From Sediminibacterium ginsengisoli (GTDB taxonomy: Bacteria > Bacteroidota > Bacteroidia > Chitinophagales > Chitinophagaceae), in NCBI GenBank assembly GCA_945865545.1, contig CAMBEQ010000003.1:1-64000 (forward strand): 64,000 bases of DNA, read 5' to 3'. This document shows, piece after piece, positions 8,069 to 17,632 of the stretch. Positions within the stretch are counted from its first letter, which is position 1; every line of letters starts with the position of its first letter. The notes under the pieces are model-generated. The model saw nothing but the letters and a program-made list of their open reading frames with translations, was not told where the DNA came from and searched no databases. Position numbers and translations under genes: made by a program.

Positions 8069-8737
8069 ATGGATCAAGCACCAAAACTACTAGTAGCCAA
8101 GGACATATGGAAACAATATGGCCCTGTATCGGTATTGAAGGGCGTTTCCTTGGAGGTTAACAAAGGGGAATTGGTAAGTATTGTTGGGCCTTCTGGTGCC
8201 GGCAAATCGACTCTATTATACATTGTAAGCAGCTTGGAAAAAGCCGATCAAGGACAGGTAATTTTTGAGGGCGAGGATATTTCCCAACTATCCAATGCTG
8301 CACTAGCCAAGTATAGAAATCTAAAAATGGGCTTTGTTTTTCAATTCCATCATTTACTCCCCGAATTCACCGCTTTGGAAAATGTATCCATTCCAGGATG
8401 GATAGGTAAAATGCCTAAAAAGCAAATACAAAATAAGGCCAAGGAATTATTAGACCTGATGGGCCTTTCCGATAAAATAGACAAGAAGCCGCATAGTTTA
8501 TCTGGAGGTGAGCAACAAAGGGTAGCTGTAGCACGTGCCTTGTTAAATAGCCCCGCACTTATTTTTGCAGACGAGCCCACTGGAAATTTAGATAGTGAAA
8601 ATGCAACCGCTTTACACCATCTATTTATTAAATTAAGAAACGAATTGAATCAAAGTTTTTTAATAGTAACGCACAATGAAGCATTGGCTGGCATGAGCAA
8701 CCGAAGTTTAACAATGAAAGACGGGAAATTTATTTAG
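8069..8737 (+). CDS. lolD: ABC transporter ATP-binding protein, LolD-like
   Basis: A 222-residue ABC ATPase with Walker [11 protein letters not shown]-loop [10 protein letters not shown], signature [15 protein letters not shown], Walker [17 protein letters not shown] and H-loop VTHNEAL. The [16 protein letters not shown] stretch is characteristic of LolD, the ATPase of the LolCDE machine that releases lipoproteins from the inner membrane. No LolC/E permease is adjacent, which is common in Bacteroidota. It ends 4 bases before the convergent adenosyltransferase gene. A MacB-type role remains possible. Confidence 0.85.
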   Translation: MDQAPKLLVAKDIWKQYGPVSVLKGVSLEVNKGELVSIVGPSGAGKSTLLYIVSSLEKADQGQVIFEGEDISQLSNAALAKYRNLKMGFVFQFHHLLPEFTALENVSIPGWIGKMPKKQIQNKAKELLDLMGLSDKIDKKPHSLSGGEQQRVAVARALLNSPALIFADEPTGNLDSENATALHHLFIKLRNELNQSFLIVTHNEALAGMSNRSLTMKDGKFI

Positions 8738-8741
8738 ACTT

Positions 8742-9296
8742 TTACACTCTTGGTTTCCAAGGTGAATCTGCTACCCCATTTAAGTGTCCTATATATCTAG
8801 CTAAAACAAAAAGATAATCACTAAGTCTATTCAAATATTTAATCACCATAGGTTCTACAAATAAATCTTCTTCATGTAAATTCACGCACCAACGTTCGGC
8901 ACGGCGACAAACACAACGAGCAATATGTGCAGTAGAAATGGCTTGATGGCCACCAGGTAGAATAAAAGATTTCATGGGTTCCAATACTTCATTCATTTGG
9001 TCAATTAATTTTTCCAAATAAATTATATCATCTTCTTTTAAATCTGGGATTTTTAAATTAGGTTCTTTTTCCGGGTCACATGCTAAGGAAGACCCTACTG
9101 TAAACAAACGATCTTGCACTTCTTTCAACACGGTTTTAATACCCGTATCCGAAACCAAATCGCTTAACAAACCTATAAATGAATTTAGTTCGTCTACTGT
9201 TCCATAAGACTCAATTCTGATATGACTTTTAGGCACTCTGGTACCTCCAATTAAAGTTGTTTTTCCTGAATCTCCTGCTTTGGTATATATTTTCAT
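8742..9296 (-). CDS. Cob(I)alamin adenosyltransferase, PduO type
   Basis: A 184-residue enzyme that transfers the adenosyl group of ATP to cob(I)alamin, making coenzyme B12. The N-terminal KIYTKAGDSGKTTLIGGTRV stretch is the ATP-binding signature of PduO-type enzymes, and the C-terminal half has RCVCRRAERWCV and YLNRLSDYLFVLAR, both typical. Coenzyme B12 would serve the methylmalonyl-CoA-mutase-type B12-binding subunit encoded near 54.7 kb. Monocistronic by spacing, with a -7 box 40 bases upstream of the ATG. Confidence 0.92.
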   Translation of the reverse strand: MKIYTKAGDSGKTTLIGGTRVPKSHIRIESYGTVDELNSFIGLLSDLVSDTGIKTVLKEVQDRLFTVGSSLACDPEKEPNLKIPDLKEDDIIYLEKLIDQMNEVLEPMKSFILPGGHQAISTAHIARCVCRRAERWCVNLHEEDLFVEPMVIKYLNRLSDYLFVLARYIGHLNGVADSPWKPRV

Positions 9297-9336
9297 TGGG
9301 TAAGAATTAATTTAACTCTATTATTTTTTAGTATAA

Positions 9337-9344
9337 CAAAACTA
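9337..9344 (-). promoter_or_regulatory. -7 promoter box of the cobalamin adenosyltransferase gene
   Basis: TAGTTTTG, a perfect TAnnTTTG match, 40 bases upstream of the ATG. A TTG lies 16 bp further upstream, slightly closer than usual. Confidence 0.5.
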
Positions 9345-9393
9345 ATAAAATAAAGTTCAACAAGAAAACGAAAAAACAGAAGTTACCAATGCT

Positions 9394-10095
9394 TTAAAAA
9401 TGAGAGAAGTTATTGTTTACCGTATCTGTTTCAATATTTCCATCTCTTAAACGAACTACTCTGTGCGCATAGCGTGCAATATCTTCCTCGTGGGTAACCA
9501 ATATAACAGTGTTGCCACTGGAATGTATTTTACCAAATAGTTCCATTACTTCTACCGATGTTTTTGAATCCAAATTACCAGTGGGTTCATCGGCTAATAA
9601 TATAGAAGGATTGTTGACCAATGCACGCGCAATAGCCACACGTTGAATTTGACCACCACTTAATTCATTGGATTTATGATGACTTCTATCTGCCAAACCT
9701 ACTTTTTCTAAAGCCACCATGGCGCGATCTATTCTATCTTTTTTGGAAATACCTGCATACACCAATGGCAATGCAACATTTTCTGCCGCCGACAATCTGG
9801 GCAATAAATTAAATTGTTGAAACACGAATCCAATTTCAACATTTCTAATACCTGCTAAATCGTCGTCCAACATTTTACTAACATCATGCCCATTTAAGTT
9901 GTACATACCATTCGTTGGAGAATCTAAACAACCTAAAATATTCATTAAGGTACTTTTACCACTACCCGATGGGCCCATCAGTGCCACATATTCGTTTCTG
10001 TTGATGTCTAAGTTGATCCCTTTTAAAACAGGGATGGCTTGACCGGCCATAAAGTAACTTTTTTGCAACTCTCTTAATTGAATAACCGATGACAT
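9394..10095 (-). CDS. ABC transporter ATP-binding protein, MacB/LolD family
   Basis: A 233-residue ATPase with Walker [11 protein letters not shown]-loop [12 protein letters not shown], signature [15 protein letters not shown], Walker [16 protein letters not shown] and H-loop VTHEEDIA. It belongs to the MacB/FtsE/LolD subgroup. The substrate is unknown, and no permease gene lies beside it. It starts 7 bases after gatC, so the two are almost certainly co-transcribed from the gatC promoter. Distinct from the LolD-like gene nearby in its Q-loop region. Confidence 0.85.
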   Translation of the reverse strand: MSSVIQLRELQKSYFMAGQAIPVLKGINLDINRNEYVALMGPSGSGKSTLMNILGCLDSPTNGMYNLNGHDVSKMLDDDLAGIRNVEIGFVFQQFNLLPRLSAAENVALPLVYAGISKKDRIDRAMVALEKVGLADRSHHKSNELSGGQIQRVAIARALVNNPSILLADEPTGNLDSKTSVEVMELFGKIHSSGNTVILVTHEEDIARYAHRVVRLRDGNIETDTVNNNFSHF

Positions 10096-10102
10096 GTTTA
10101 TT

Positions 10103-10393
10103 TTATTTACGTATTACTTTTGGCACTTTAAAGAAAACCCCATCCGAATCAGGGGCATTTTTTAAAGCAGCCTCTCTTGAAATAGATCCATTTACTTCAT
10201 CCTTGCGCAGCACATTGAATGCGTCACCCATATGCATTAATGGTTCAGTCCCTGTTGTGTCTAAGCTATTTAACTGCTCCACAAATCCCACCAAATCCTG
10301 CATATCTGCAACCAGTTTGTCCATTTTTTCGGGGGCCACATTTAACCTAGATAAATGTGCCAAATGGCTAACTAAATTCTTATCTACTTGCAT
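10103..10393 (-). CDS. gatC: Aspartyl/glutamyl-tRNA amidotransferase subunit C
   Basis: A 96-residue small subunit of the GatCAB complex that amidates Glu-tRNA(Gln) and/or Asp-tRNA(Asn). The N-terminal helix [20 protein letters not shown] and the middle [20 protein letters not shown] are the GatC signature. An ATG six codons upstream is possible, but the ATG at 10393 is chosen because a complete promoter ends four bases before it. gatA and gatB are not in the window. Confidence 0.9.
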   Translation of the reverse strand: MQVDKNLVSHLAHLSRLNVAPEKMDKLVADMQDLVGFVEQLNSLDTTGTEPLMHMGDAFNVLRKDEVNGSISREAALKNAPDSDGVFFKVPKVIRK

Positions 10394-10397
10394 GGTA

Positions 10398-10427
10398 CAA
10401 ATGTAGTTCAAAGCCCAATACCCTCAA
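10398..10427 (-). promoter_or_regulatory. Promoter of gatC, leaderless arrangement
   Basis: TACATTTG (10398-10405) with TTG (10425-10427) exactly 19 bp upstream. The box ends four bases (TACC) before the ATG, so the transcript would begin at or next to the start codon. This is the clearest leaderless case in the window. Confidence 0.75.
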
Positions 10428-10496
10428 GCTGGTTTTGTTAAAAGGTCAAATGACGCAACCAAAGGCAAAAAAAATACTCAAAAATCTAAAGTTTTT

Positions 10497-10528
10497 TTGA
10501 AAATAGTTGCATAACTAACTAATTTTAC
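10497..10528 (+). promoter_or_regulatory. Probable promoter of the FadN-like gene
   Basis: TTG (10497-10499), 21 bp, then TAATTTTA (10521-10528; consensus TAnnTTTG with the last base changed). The ATG follows 14 bases later. Confidence 0.45.
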
Positions 10529-10542
10529 AAAAATGCTCTAAA

Positions 10543-12933
10543 ATGCAACGTTCAATCAAAAAAGTAGTGGTTTTAGGAAGTGGCGTGATGGGCTCTCGAA
10601 TAGCTTGTCACTTTGCCGGTGTGGGTGTAGAAGTTTTATTATTAGATATGCTAACGCCAGGAACGGAAGAAAGTAAGCTACCTAAAGAAAGAAATAAATT
10701 GGTGAATGATGCCTTGCAAGCATCTATTAAATCCAACCCCTCTCCTTTATACTTAGCTAAATATGCTCAAAATATAAGTACGGGTAATTTTAAAGATGAT
10801 ATGGCGAAAGTTGCAACAGCCGATTGGATAATTGAAGTAGTGGTAGAAAGATTAGACATCAAAAAAATAATTTATGATGAGGTTGAAAAATACAGAAAGC
10901 CTGGTACATTAGTTAGTTCTAATACCTCGGGTATTCCTATTCATTTAATGGCCGAAGGACGTTCGGAAGATTTTCAAAAACATTTTTGTGGCACACACTT
11001 TTTTAATCCGCCTCGCTACTTGCGTTTATTAGAAGTCATTCCTACTGCTAAAACAGATCCAGCTGTAATTGATTTTCATTTGCATTATGGGGATGTGTAT
11101 TTAGGAAAAACAACCGTTTTGTGTAAAGATACGCCAGCCTTTATAGCCAATAGGGTTGGGGTTTTTAGCATGATGAGTGTGCTGCATATTATGGAAAAGT
11201 TGGAATTAAGTATTGATGAAATTGAAGCACTAACGGGTCCATTAATGGGCCGTCCTAAATCGGCTACTTTTAGAACAGCCGATGTAGTAGGTATTGATAC
11301 CTTAGTAAAAGTAGCAGCAGGTGTTGCTGCCAATTGTCCGAAAGATGAAGCGAAAAATATTTTTACCCTTCCTATTTGGTTGGAAAAAATGGTTGCGCAA
11401 AATTGGTTGGGAGATAAAACTGGTCAAGGATTTTTTAAAAAAATAAAAACAGCGAGTTCAAAAGAAATTTTAACCTTGAATTTAAAAACTTTTGAATACG
11501 AGCCACGTATTAAAACAAAGATGGCCTCCATAGGCACTGCAAAAGCCATTGAATCCTTACCTGAAAGATTAAAAAGTTTATATACTGTTGCAGACGCTTC
11601 CAAAGAAACCGATAAGGGTAAACAATTTGTTCGTGCTTTTCATCATGCACTTTTTTCTTATGTAAGTAATCGTATTCCAGAAATTAGTGATGAATTATAC
11701 CGTTTAGACGACGCCTTAAAAGCAGGCTTTGGTTGGGAAATAGGCGCTTTTGAAAGCTGGGATGCATTAGGGGTCGAAGCAGTTGTTAAAAATATAAAAC
11801 AAGAAGGTGGCCAAGTAGCCCCATGGGTAGAAACCATGATAGCAAAGGGTTGTAGCTTTTACAAAGTGCAAGATGGAAAACGCTATTATTACGATGTCAG
11901 TACCGAAAATTATACCTTAATTCCAGGGGCATCTTCTTTTATCATCTTATCGGATTATCAAGAAAAAACTATTTGGAAAAATGCTGCCTGCCGATTGGTG
12001 GATATGGGCGATGGCGTAGCAGGCTTTAGTTGGAATACCAAAATGAATAGTATTGGAGGGGAAGTATTAGAAGGATTAAATAAATCAATTACACTAGCCG
12101 AAGAAAAATATAATGGACTAGTCATTGCCAATGATGGAAACTTATTTAGTGCAGGGGCGAATGTTGGAATGATATTTATGTTGGCCATTGAACAAGATTA
12201 TGAAGAATTAGATATGGCTATTCGTACTTTTCAAAATGCGATGATGCGCGTAAGGTATTCATCAGTTCCAGTAGTGATTGCACCGCATGGATTGTGTTTG
12301 GGTGGTGGTTGTGAAATGAATTTACATGCAGATAGTATTTGTGCTGCTGCAGAAACCTATATTGGACTGGTGGAATTAGGTATTGGTGTGATTCCTGGTG
12401 GTGGTGGTACCAAAGAATTGGTATTGCGCGCTTCGGATGAAATGCATATAGACGAGCCAGAAACCATAACACTTAATAGAAGGTTTATGCAAATAGCCAC
12501 TGCAAAAGTGGCCACTTCGGCACAAGAAGCAATGGATATGGGTATTTTTAGAAAAGGGCAAGACGAAATCGTATTAAATCAATCTCGTCGTATCGCCAAT
12601 GCAAAAGAAAAAGTATTACAATTGTTTAAAGCAGGCTATACCCAACCACAACAAAGAAAAGATATTAAAGTGCTCGGAAAAGCAGGCCTAGGTGCCTTAT
12701 ACGCTGGCATCAATGGTATGTGGAAAGGTGGTTACGCCACTGATCACGATGTACTAGTGGCCAAAAAATTAGCTTTTGTAATGTGTGGTGGAGATTTAAG
12801 CGAGCCTACTTTAGTGAATGAGCAATACTTATTAGACTTAGAACGCGAAGCCTTTTTAAGTTTGTGCGGAGAAAAGAAAACATTAGAGAGAATACAATCG
12901 GTAATGACTGCTGGAAGACCCATTAGAAATTAA
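10543..12933 (+). CDS. 3-hydroxyacyl-CoA dehydrogenase / enoyl-CoA hydratase fusion (FadN-like)
   Basis: A 796-residue two-domain beta-oxidation enzyme. The N-terminal half is an NAD-dependent 3-hydroxyacyl-CoA dehydrogenase (VVLGSGVMGSRIACHFAG at residues 9-26; catalytic-region HFFNPPRYLRLLEVI near 150). The C-terminal part (about 500-700) is a crotonase fold with the oxyanion-hole stretch GLCLGGGCEMNLHAD and IPGGGGTKEL. This order, dehydrogenase first, is that of Bacillus FadN and the reverse of E. coli FadB. It probably works with an acyl-CoA dehydrogenase and thiolase encoded elsewhere. The crotonase gene near 55.1 kb is a separate protein. Confidence 0.9.
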   Translation: MQRSIKKVVVLGSGVMGSRIACHFAGVGVEVLLLDMLTPGTEESKLPKERNKLVNDALQASIKSNPSPLYLAKYAQNISTGNFKDDMAKVATADWIIEVVVERLDIKKIIYDEVEKYRKPGTLVSSNTSGIPIHLMAEGRSEDFQKHFCGTHFFNPPRYLRLLEVIPTAKTDPAVIDFHLHYGDVYLGKTTVLCKDTPAFIANRVGVFSMMSVLHIMEKLELSIDEIEALTGPLMGRPKSATFRTADVVGIDTLVKVAAGVAANCPKDEAKNIFTLPIWLEKMVAQNWLGDKTGQGFFKKIKTASSKEILTLNLKTFEYEPRIKTKMASIGTAKAIESLPERLKSLYTVADASKETDKGKQFVRAFHHALFSYVSNRIPEISDELYRLDDALKAGFGWEIGAFESWDALGVEAVVKNIKQEGGQVAPWVETMIAKGCSFYKVQDGKRYYYDVSTENYTLIPGASSFIILSDYQEKTIWKNAACRLVDMGDGVAGFSWNTKMNSIGGEVLEGLNKSITLAEEKYNGLVIANDGNLFSAGANVGMIFMLAIEQDYEELDMAIRTFQNAMMRVRYSSVPVVIAPHGLCLGGGCEMNLHADSICAAAETYIGLVELGIGVIPGGGGTKELVLRASDEMHIDEPETITLNRRFMQIATAKVATSAQEAMDMGIFRKGQDEIVLNQSRRIANAKEKVLQLFKAGYTQPQQRKDIKVLGKAGLGALYAGINGMWKGGYATDHDVLVAKKLAFVMCGGDLSEPTLVNEQYLLDLEREAFLSLCGEKKTLERIQSVMTAGRPIRN

Positions 12934-12971
12934 ATTAACTTTTAAATTTTTAAACCAATTCACTTATTGAT

Positions 12972-13892
12972 TTATTTCAATAAGTCGACTAAGGCTTCCT
13001 CCACAGTGGGGTAATCAAATACAAAACCAGCTGCTTGTATTTTTTGTGCATTTACTTTCGCACTTTTTAAAACTTCTACACTCATTTCACCTAAAATTAT
13101 TTTCAAAGCAAAGCTTGGTACATAAACAGGCAGGTAAATGGGGTAAGTTTTTTTGGATATAGCCAGTACCAGTTTTTTATTGCTGATGGGTTCAGGGGCA
13201 ACTGCATTGTATACCCCTTCTATCTTTTTATTTTCAGCAGCAAATAACATCATACTGCATAAATCCTTTTGATGTATCCAACTAACTATTTGTTTTCCAT
13301 TTCCTAATATAGTGGCTAAACCAAATTGGGCAGGTTTAATAAACTCAGCCAATGCCCCACCCTTTTTATTAAATACAATACCTATTCTTAAAGTAACCAA
13401 TCGAATACCCATGGTGGCAATGGCTGCAGTACTTTGCTCCCAAAGCTGACAAGTGTTTCCTAAATAGGAGTCATCTGAAGGATCGGTTTCTATAAAACCA
13501 TTGGCTAAACTCGCTGCAGTATCAGGACCATACCAGCCAATGGCCGAAGCCGCTATAAATGTGCTTACTTGATGTTTATTTTCACCTAAGGCTTTTACCA
13601 GTGAATTACCGGACTTAACCCTACTATCTACAATCGCTTGTTTTCTTTTTTCCGACCAACGTTTGTCTGCAACACCTTCTCCTGCCAAATGAACAATGAT
13701 ATTAGCTGTTTGAATAGCACTCTCATCTATAGTTCCTTTGTCAACATCCCATTTTGCAAAACTTACATTTAAACGGCTGGACTTTTTTTCTTTTCTAGTT
13801 AAGACAATTACTTTATACCCCTTCTCTAAAAGAAGAGTAGTCAATGCTTTTCCAATCATCCCCGTTCCACCAGTAATTAATACAGTTTGCAT
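12972..13892 (-). CDS. TIGR01777/SDR39U1-type epimerase
   Basis: A 306-residue NAD(P)-binding protein. Its N-terminus MQTVLITGGTGMIGKALT is an extended-SDR Rossmann motif, and the C-terminal DUF1731-like segment (GEMSVEVLKSAKVNAQKIQAAGF) identifies the TIGR01777/YfcH group. The substrate is unknown. A start seven codons upstream is possible, but the ATG at 13892 begins directly at the Rossmann strand and lies four bases after a -7-like box. It is convergent with the FadN-like gene, and a small inverted repeat (12962-12970 with 12977-12985) spans the stop codon. Confidence 0.87.
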   Translation of the reverse strand: MQTVLITGGTGMIGKALTTLLLEKGYKVIVLTRKEKKSSRLNVSFAKWDVDKGTIDESAIQTANIIVHLAGEGVADKRWSEKRKQAIVDSRVKSGNSLVKALGENKHQVSTFIAASAIGWYGPDTAASLANGFIETDPSDDSYLGNTCQLWEQSTAAIATMGIRLVTLRIGIVFNKKGGALAEFIKPAQFGLATILGNGKQIVSWIHQKDLCSMMLFAAENKKIEGVYNAVAPEPISNKKLVLAISKKTYPIYLPVYVPSFALKIILGEMSVEVLKSAKVNAQKIQAAGFVFDYPTVEEALVDLLK

Positions 13893-13896
13893 GGGG

Positions 13897-13904
13897 TAAA
13901 AGTA
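13897..13904 (-). promoter_or_regulatory. Possible -7 box of the SDR39U1-type gene
   Basis: TACTTTTA ends four bases (CCCC) before the ATG. Last base differs from consensus and no -33 TTG is seen at 19-21 bp. Confidence 0.4.
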
Positions 13905-13926
13905 CAATTTCAAATTTATAATGGAC

Positions 13927-13965
13927 AGAATAAAATAAAAAACCCCGCCTGGTTAAGGCGGGGTT
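13927..13965 (-). terminator. Terminator of the dcw cluster (after ftsZ)
   Basis: A 10-bp GC-rich stem (13941-13950 with 13956-13965) with a 5-nt loop, followed on the minus strand by a run of T. It lies 31 bases beyond the ftsZ stop codon and marks the end of the 13-gene cluster. Confidence 0.92.
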
Positions 13966-13996
13966 ACAACTAAAATCAACTGAGCCAAAAAACAAC

Positions 13997-16123
13997 TTAA
14001 TCAGGTTTTTTACCGTCTAAAAAAGTATTTATGGTAGAAATTTGTGTTTGATTGTTCTCGTCTTTTTCAACAGTGTACTTGCTATAATAGTTTTCTACTG
14101 AAGCCAAAGTATTACCAAATAAATCTAAATTTCTTCTCACATAAGCGGGCACTGCATCAAATTCGGTATTTGGATCAGGACCATTGTTGATATTGAAAGA
14201 TAAATTTCTTAATTTTTGAATACGCTCAGCCACTTTTCTTCTTTGTTCTTCGGCATTATCTAAAGGCATTTCTAATGAAGAAGGATGTACGGGTCTAGCA
14301 GGTTGTGGATTGCTTTCATCTCTCATCACCAATTGCATCGAAGGCTCTTCCTCCACTCTAAATGAACTTTGGTACTCCACTACTTCAGGTGCTTTAGGCA
14401 TTTCAATCACTTCTTCTTGAATCATCTCCACCACAGGAGCCGATTCCATGATTACCTCAGCTGGCGCTTCAGTGGCAAAGCTTAATTCCATTTCTTCTTC
14501 CATCATTTCCTCTTCCATTAATTCCTCTTCCTCTATTTCTTCTTCTGGGGTATATTCTTCAAATACTACTTCCTCTAATGCGTCTTCATTGAAAATTTCT
14601 TCATCTATTTCTTCCTCGGTAGCATAGATATTAGTAGGCTTATTTAAAATAAACTCAGTTGGCGCTAAAGCCTCGTTGGCATCTAATTCAAACAAAACTA
14701 CTTCTGGTGACAATGGAGCAGCTTCTATTACCTCCATCTCTTCTTCCAATTCTTCTATCATCATGTCTTCTTCTAAATCCTCTTCCATCTCTACTAGAAC
14801 CTCTTCTTCTGCCACCGCCAAAGGAATTTCATGAAGTGTTATTTCCTCTATCCTACTCATGGCTTCAATGCTAATTTCTGCATCTATTTCCGCCTCGTAT
14901 TCTTTTTCACTTATTTCATTTACCTCTTCTAGTTCATCTTCTTCCATCTCTTCTGCCATATGCAAAATTGGCTCCTCCCCTAAAGTAAAATAACTGTCTC
15001 CTATTTCAGGCTCTTCTATTTTTTCAACAACCTCTTCAGGCGTTGCAGTTATTTTATTGCTAGCATCATTCAGCATATCTTCTGAAAGTAATGTCATCAC
15101 AATTTTTTCCTCAATAGGAGCCTCCACTTTTTTTGGTGTTTCTTTCATAAAGGGGTCTTTCCCCTCAAAGCCAGTGGCAATTAGGGTGATGCCTAATTTT
15201 TGCCCAAGGCTTGCATCATAACCCATTCCCATAATAACATCAGAATGTTCACCGGTGCGTTCACGTAAGTAGTTATTGATGGTTTCTAATTCATCCATAG
15301 TGCATTCATAATCCCCTTCGGCACTATTGATATTTAATAAGATCCATTTAGCGCCTTTAATATCATTGTCATTTAATAAAGGTGAATTCAATGCTTCCTC
15401 AATAGCTCTTTCTGCTCTATTTTCTCCTTCTACTTCTGCTTTTCCTAAAATGGCTACTCCACCATTTTTCATAACGGTACATACATCCGCAAAATCCACT
15501 ATAATATGTCCACGACTATTAATTACATCTGTAATACATTTTGCAGCAGTAGCTAAAACGTTATCTGCTTTTGTAAAAGCTTCCTTCATTTTTAAATTAC
15601 CATATTGTACACGCAACTTATCGTTAGAGATTACTAACAAAGTATCTACCAAAGGCTTTAATTGCTTGATTCCCTCTTCGGCTTGCGCTTGTCTTCTTGG
15701 CCCTTCAAAACCAAAGGGAGTGGTTACAATACCTACGGTTAAAATGCCTAAATCTTTACAAATTTTTGCAATGATAGGTGCACCCCCTGTACCTGTTCCA
15801 CCACCCATTCCCACGGTGATAAATGCCATACGGGTATTTACTTCTAATATTTTTCTGATTTCATCCAAAGATTCTTCTGTTGCTAACTTTCCTACAGAAG
15901 GATCGGCGCCAGCCCCTAAACCTTGAGTCAAATGGGGGCCTAACTGAATTTTATTAGGTACCGTACTTTGTTCAATGGCTTTTGAATCGGTATTGCAAAT
16001 AATAAAATCTACGCCTTCAATGTTTTGATTGAACATAAAGTTTACAGCATTACTGCCGCCACCGCCTACTCCTAGGACTTTTATGATGGATGATTTTTGC
16101 TTTGGCAAGTCAAATTGAATCAT
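13997..16123 (-). CDS. ftsZ: Cell division GTPase FtsZ with a very long acidic linker
   Basis: A 708-residue tubulin homologue that forms the division ring. The GTPase core (residues about 10-320) is intact: GVGGGGSNAV at 18-27, the tubulin signature GGGTGTG at 108-114, and the T7 catalytic loop DFADV at 210-214. After residue 325 comes a linker of roughly 360 residues dominated by Glu, with long E/M/I/L-rich runs. A short conserved tail follows, with PAYVRRNLDLFG and a final TFLDGKKPD peptide that should be the FtsA-binding tip. E. coli FtsZ is 383 residues, so the extra length is nearly all linker. Last gene of the dcw cluster, with a terminator 31 bases downstream. Confidence 0.96.
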   Translation of the reverse strand: MIQFDLPKQKSSIIKVLGVGGGGSNAVNFMFNQNIEGVDFIICNTDSKAIEQSTVPNKIQLGPHLTQGLGAGADPSVGKLATEESLDEIRKILEVNTRMAFITVGMGGGTGTGGAPIIAKICKDLGILTVGIVTTPFGFEGPRRQAQAEEGIKQLKPLVDTLLVISNDKLRVQYGNLKMKEAFTKADNVLATAAKCITDVINSRGHIIVDFADVCTVMKNGGVAILGKAEVEGENRAERAIEEALNSPLLNDNDIKGAKWILLNINSAEGDYECTMDELETINNYLRERTGEHSDVIMGMGYDASLGQKLGITLIATGFEGKDPFMKETPKKVEAPIEEKIVMTLLSEDMLNDASNKITATPEEVVEKIEEPEIGDSYFTLGEEPILHMAEEMEEDELEEVNEISEKEYEAEIDAEISIEAMSRIEEITLHEIPLAVAEEEVLVEMEEDLEEDMMIEELEEEMEVIEAAPLSPEVVLFELDANEALAPTEFILNKPTNIYATEEEIDEEIFNEDALEEVVFEEYTPEEEIEEEELMEEEMMEEEMELSFATEAPAEVIMESAPVVEMIQEEVIEMPKAPEVVEYQSSFRVEEEPSMQLVMRDESNPQPARPVHPSSLEMPLDNAEEQRRKVAERIQKLRNLSFNINNGPDPNTEFDAVPAYVRRNLDLFGNTLASVENYYSKYTVEKDENNQTQISTINTFLDGKKPD

Positions 16124-16223
16124 TTTTTTGTTTTTAGATGGTTCGTTGTTAGTTAGTTATATCGAAATTACCGTTTTTAGAATTTATTCTATTTGTTTTT
16201 TATGACCATAATGTGGGTAAGTT

Positions 16224-17621
16224 TTATGGCAATAATTTGTCTTCTTCCTCGCTGAATATTTCAATTAAATTATTCTTGAAACGATCCCAGAATTTACTCT
16301 TTCTGTTTTCAATTTGTTCTGGCGTTAAAGTGGTAGCAGCAGGAGCTTTCGTTTCTATTTTTTGACTCGTTAAGCTATTGGCTGTTCCATTAACCGTTAA
16401 TGATTTTGGCACTTCCACTTTCTTAAAGGTTTCTGCAAACACTTTATAATTTTGTTCGTAATCGTTGTACCCTTTTAATATTAATCCGATACAAGTAGAA
16501 TACATTGGTTTTTTTAATTCATCAATATGGTTAGGCGCTAAGTGTTCATTAGGCAAACCAATTCTTGCATTCAATCCTGTAATGTATTCGGTTAATTGAA
16601 TAAGGTGTTTTAGTTGAGAACCGCCTCCCGTTAATATGATACCCCCATTAAGCATGCGGCTATCCATACCCACTTGTTTCAAATGGTAGGTAACAAAATC
16701 AAGTATCTCACTCATTCTAGCTTGAATAATTCCAGCTAAACTTTTTACACTTATTTCTTTGGCAGGCATTCCTTTTAATCCTGGAATAGTTACATAAGCA
16801 TTGGCTTTTGCTTCATCGGTTAAAGCACTACCAAATTGAACCTTCATTGCTTCCGCTTGACTTTTTAATACGCCCAATCCCATTCTAATGTCGTTGGTAA
16901 TATTCTCGCCACCAAAAGGAATTACGGCAGTATGTTTTAAAATACCCTCATAAAATACGGCTAGGTCACTGGTTCCACCACCAATATCTAAAATAGCCAC
17001 ACCTGCCTCTAAATCTACATCACTCATTACTGCACTGGCGGAAGCCAATGGTTGTAGCACTAAATCTTTTGTTACCAATCCACTTCTTTCTACCGAACGA
17101 TTGATATTTCTAATCGCATTTCTATCACCAGTCAAAATTAAAAAATTAGCACCCACTTTTACACCATTTACTCCAATAGGGTCTTTGATATTTTGGTTAT
17201 TATCTACATGAAATTCTTGTGGAATAACATCGATAATTTGATCCCCAGCAGGTATAAATGTTTTACGTTGGTTATTGATCAATTGCTCAATTTCCCAAGC
17301 TTGAATTTCATTTTCGGCATCTTGACGCACTTGATCCCCTCTTGTTTGTAAACTTTTGATATGATGACCAGCAATACCCACATACACTTCATTCACTTCT
17401 AAATCGGGATTGCTTAATTGACAGTTTTGTAGCGCTTGTTGAATGGCCTTAATGGTTTGATCAATATTTAATACTTGACCATGTTGAACTCCATTGCTAT
17501 TGGCTCTTCCAAACCCTAAGATTTCTAATTTGCCAAATTCATTTTTTCTTCCTGCAATGGCAGCAATTTTAGTTGTTCCAATATCTAGTCCTACAATAAT
17601 TGGAGAATCGTGCTGGCTCAT
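16224..17621 (-). CDS. ftsA: Cell division protein FtsA
   Basis: A 465-residue actin-like protein that tethers FtsZ to the membrane. The N-terminal IVGLDIGTTKIAAIAG holds phosphate-binding loop 1. AILDIGGGTSDLAVF is phosphate loop 2, and IILTGGGSQLKHL the adenosine motif. The FtsA-specific SHS2 insertion lies around residues 85-165. The C-terminus NRKSKFWDRFKNNLIEIF looks like the amphipathic membrane-targeting helix. An Ala/Thr/Lys-rich stretch before that helix is a lengthened connector. It lies between ftsQ (11 bases) and ftsZ (100 bases). Confidence 0.96.
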   Translation of the reverse strand: MSQHDSPIIVGLDIGTTKIAAIAGRKNEFGKLEILGFGRANSNGVQHGQVLNIDQTIKAIQQALQNCQLSNPDLEVNEVYVGIAGHHIKSLQTRGDQVRQDAENEIQAWEIEQLINNQRKTFIPAGDQIIDVIPQEFHVDNNQNIKDPIGVNGVKVGANFLILTGDRNAIRNINRSVERSGLVTKDLVLQPLASASAVMSDVDLEAGVAILDIGGGTSDLAVFYEGILKHTAVIPFGGENITNDIRMGLGVLKSQAEAMKVQFGSALTDEAKANAYVTIPGLKGMPAKEISVKSLAGIIQARMSEILDFVTYHLKQVGMDSRMLNGGIILTGGGSQLKHLIQLTEYITGLNARIGLPNEHLAPNHIDELKKPMYSTCIGLILKGYNDYEQNYKVFAETFKKVEVPKSLTVNGTANSLTSQKIETKAPAATTLTPEQIENRKSKFWDRFKNNLIEIFSEEEDKLLP

Positions 17622-17632
17622 TTTGTTGTTTT

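Noticed and set aside
15327..15926. Plus-strand ORF of 199 codons opposite ftsZ
   Set aside because: Exact antisense of the conserved FtsZ GTPase core, with no family resemblance and no promoter.
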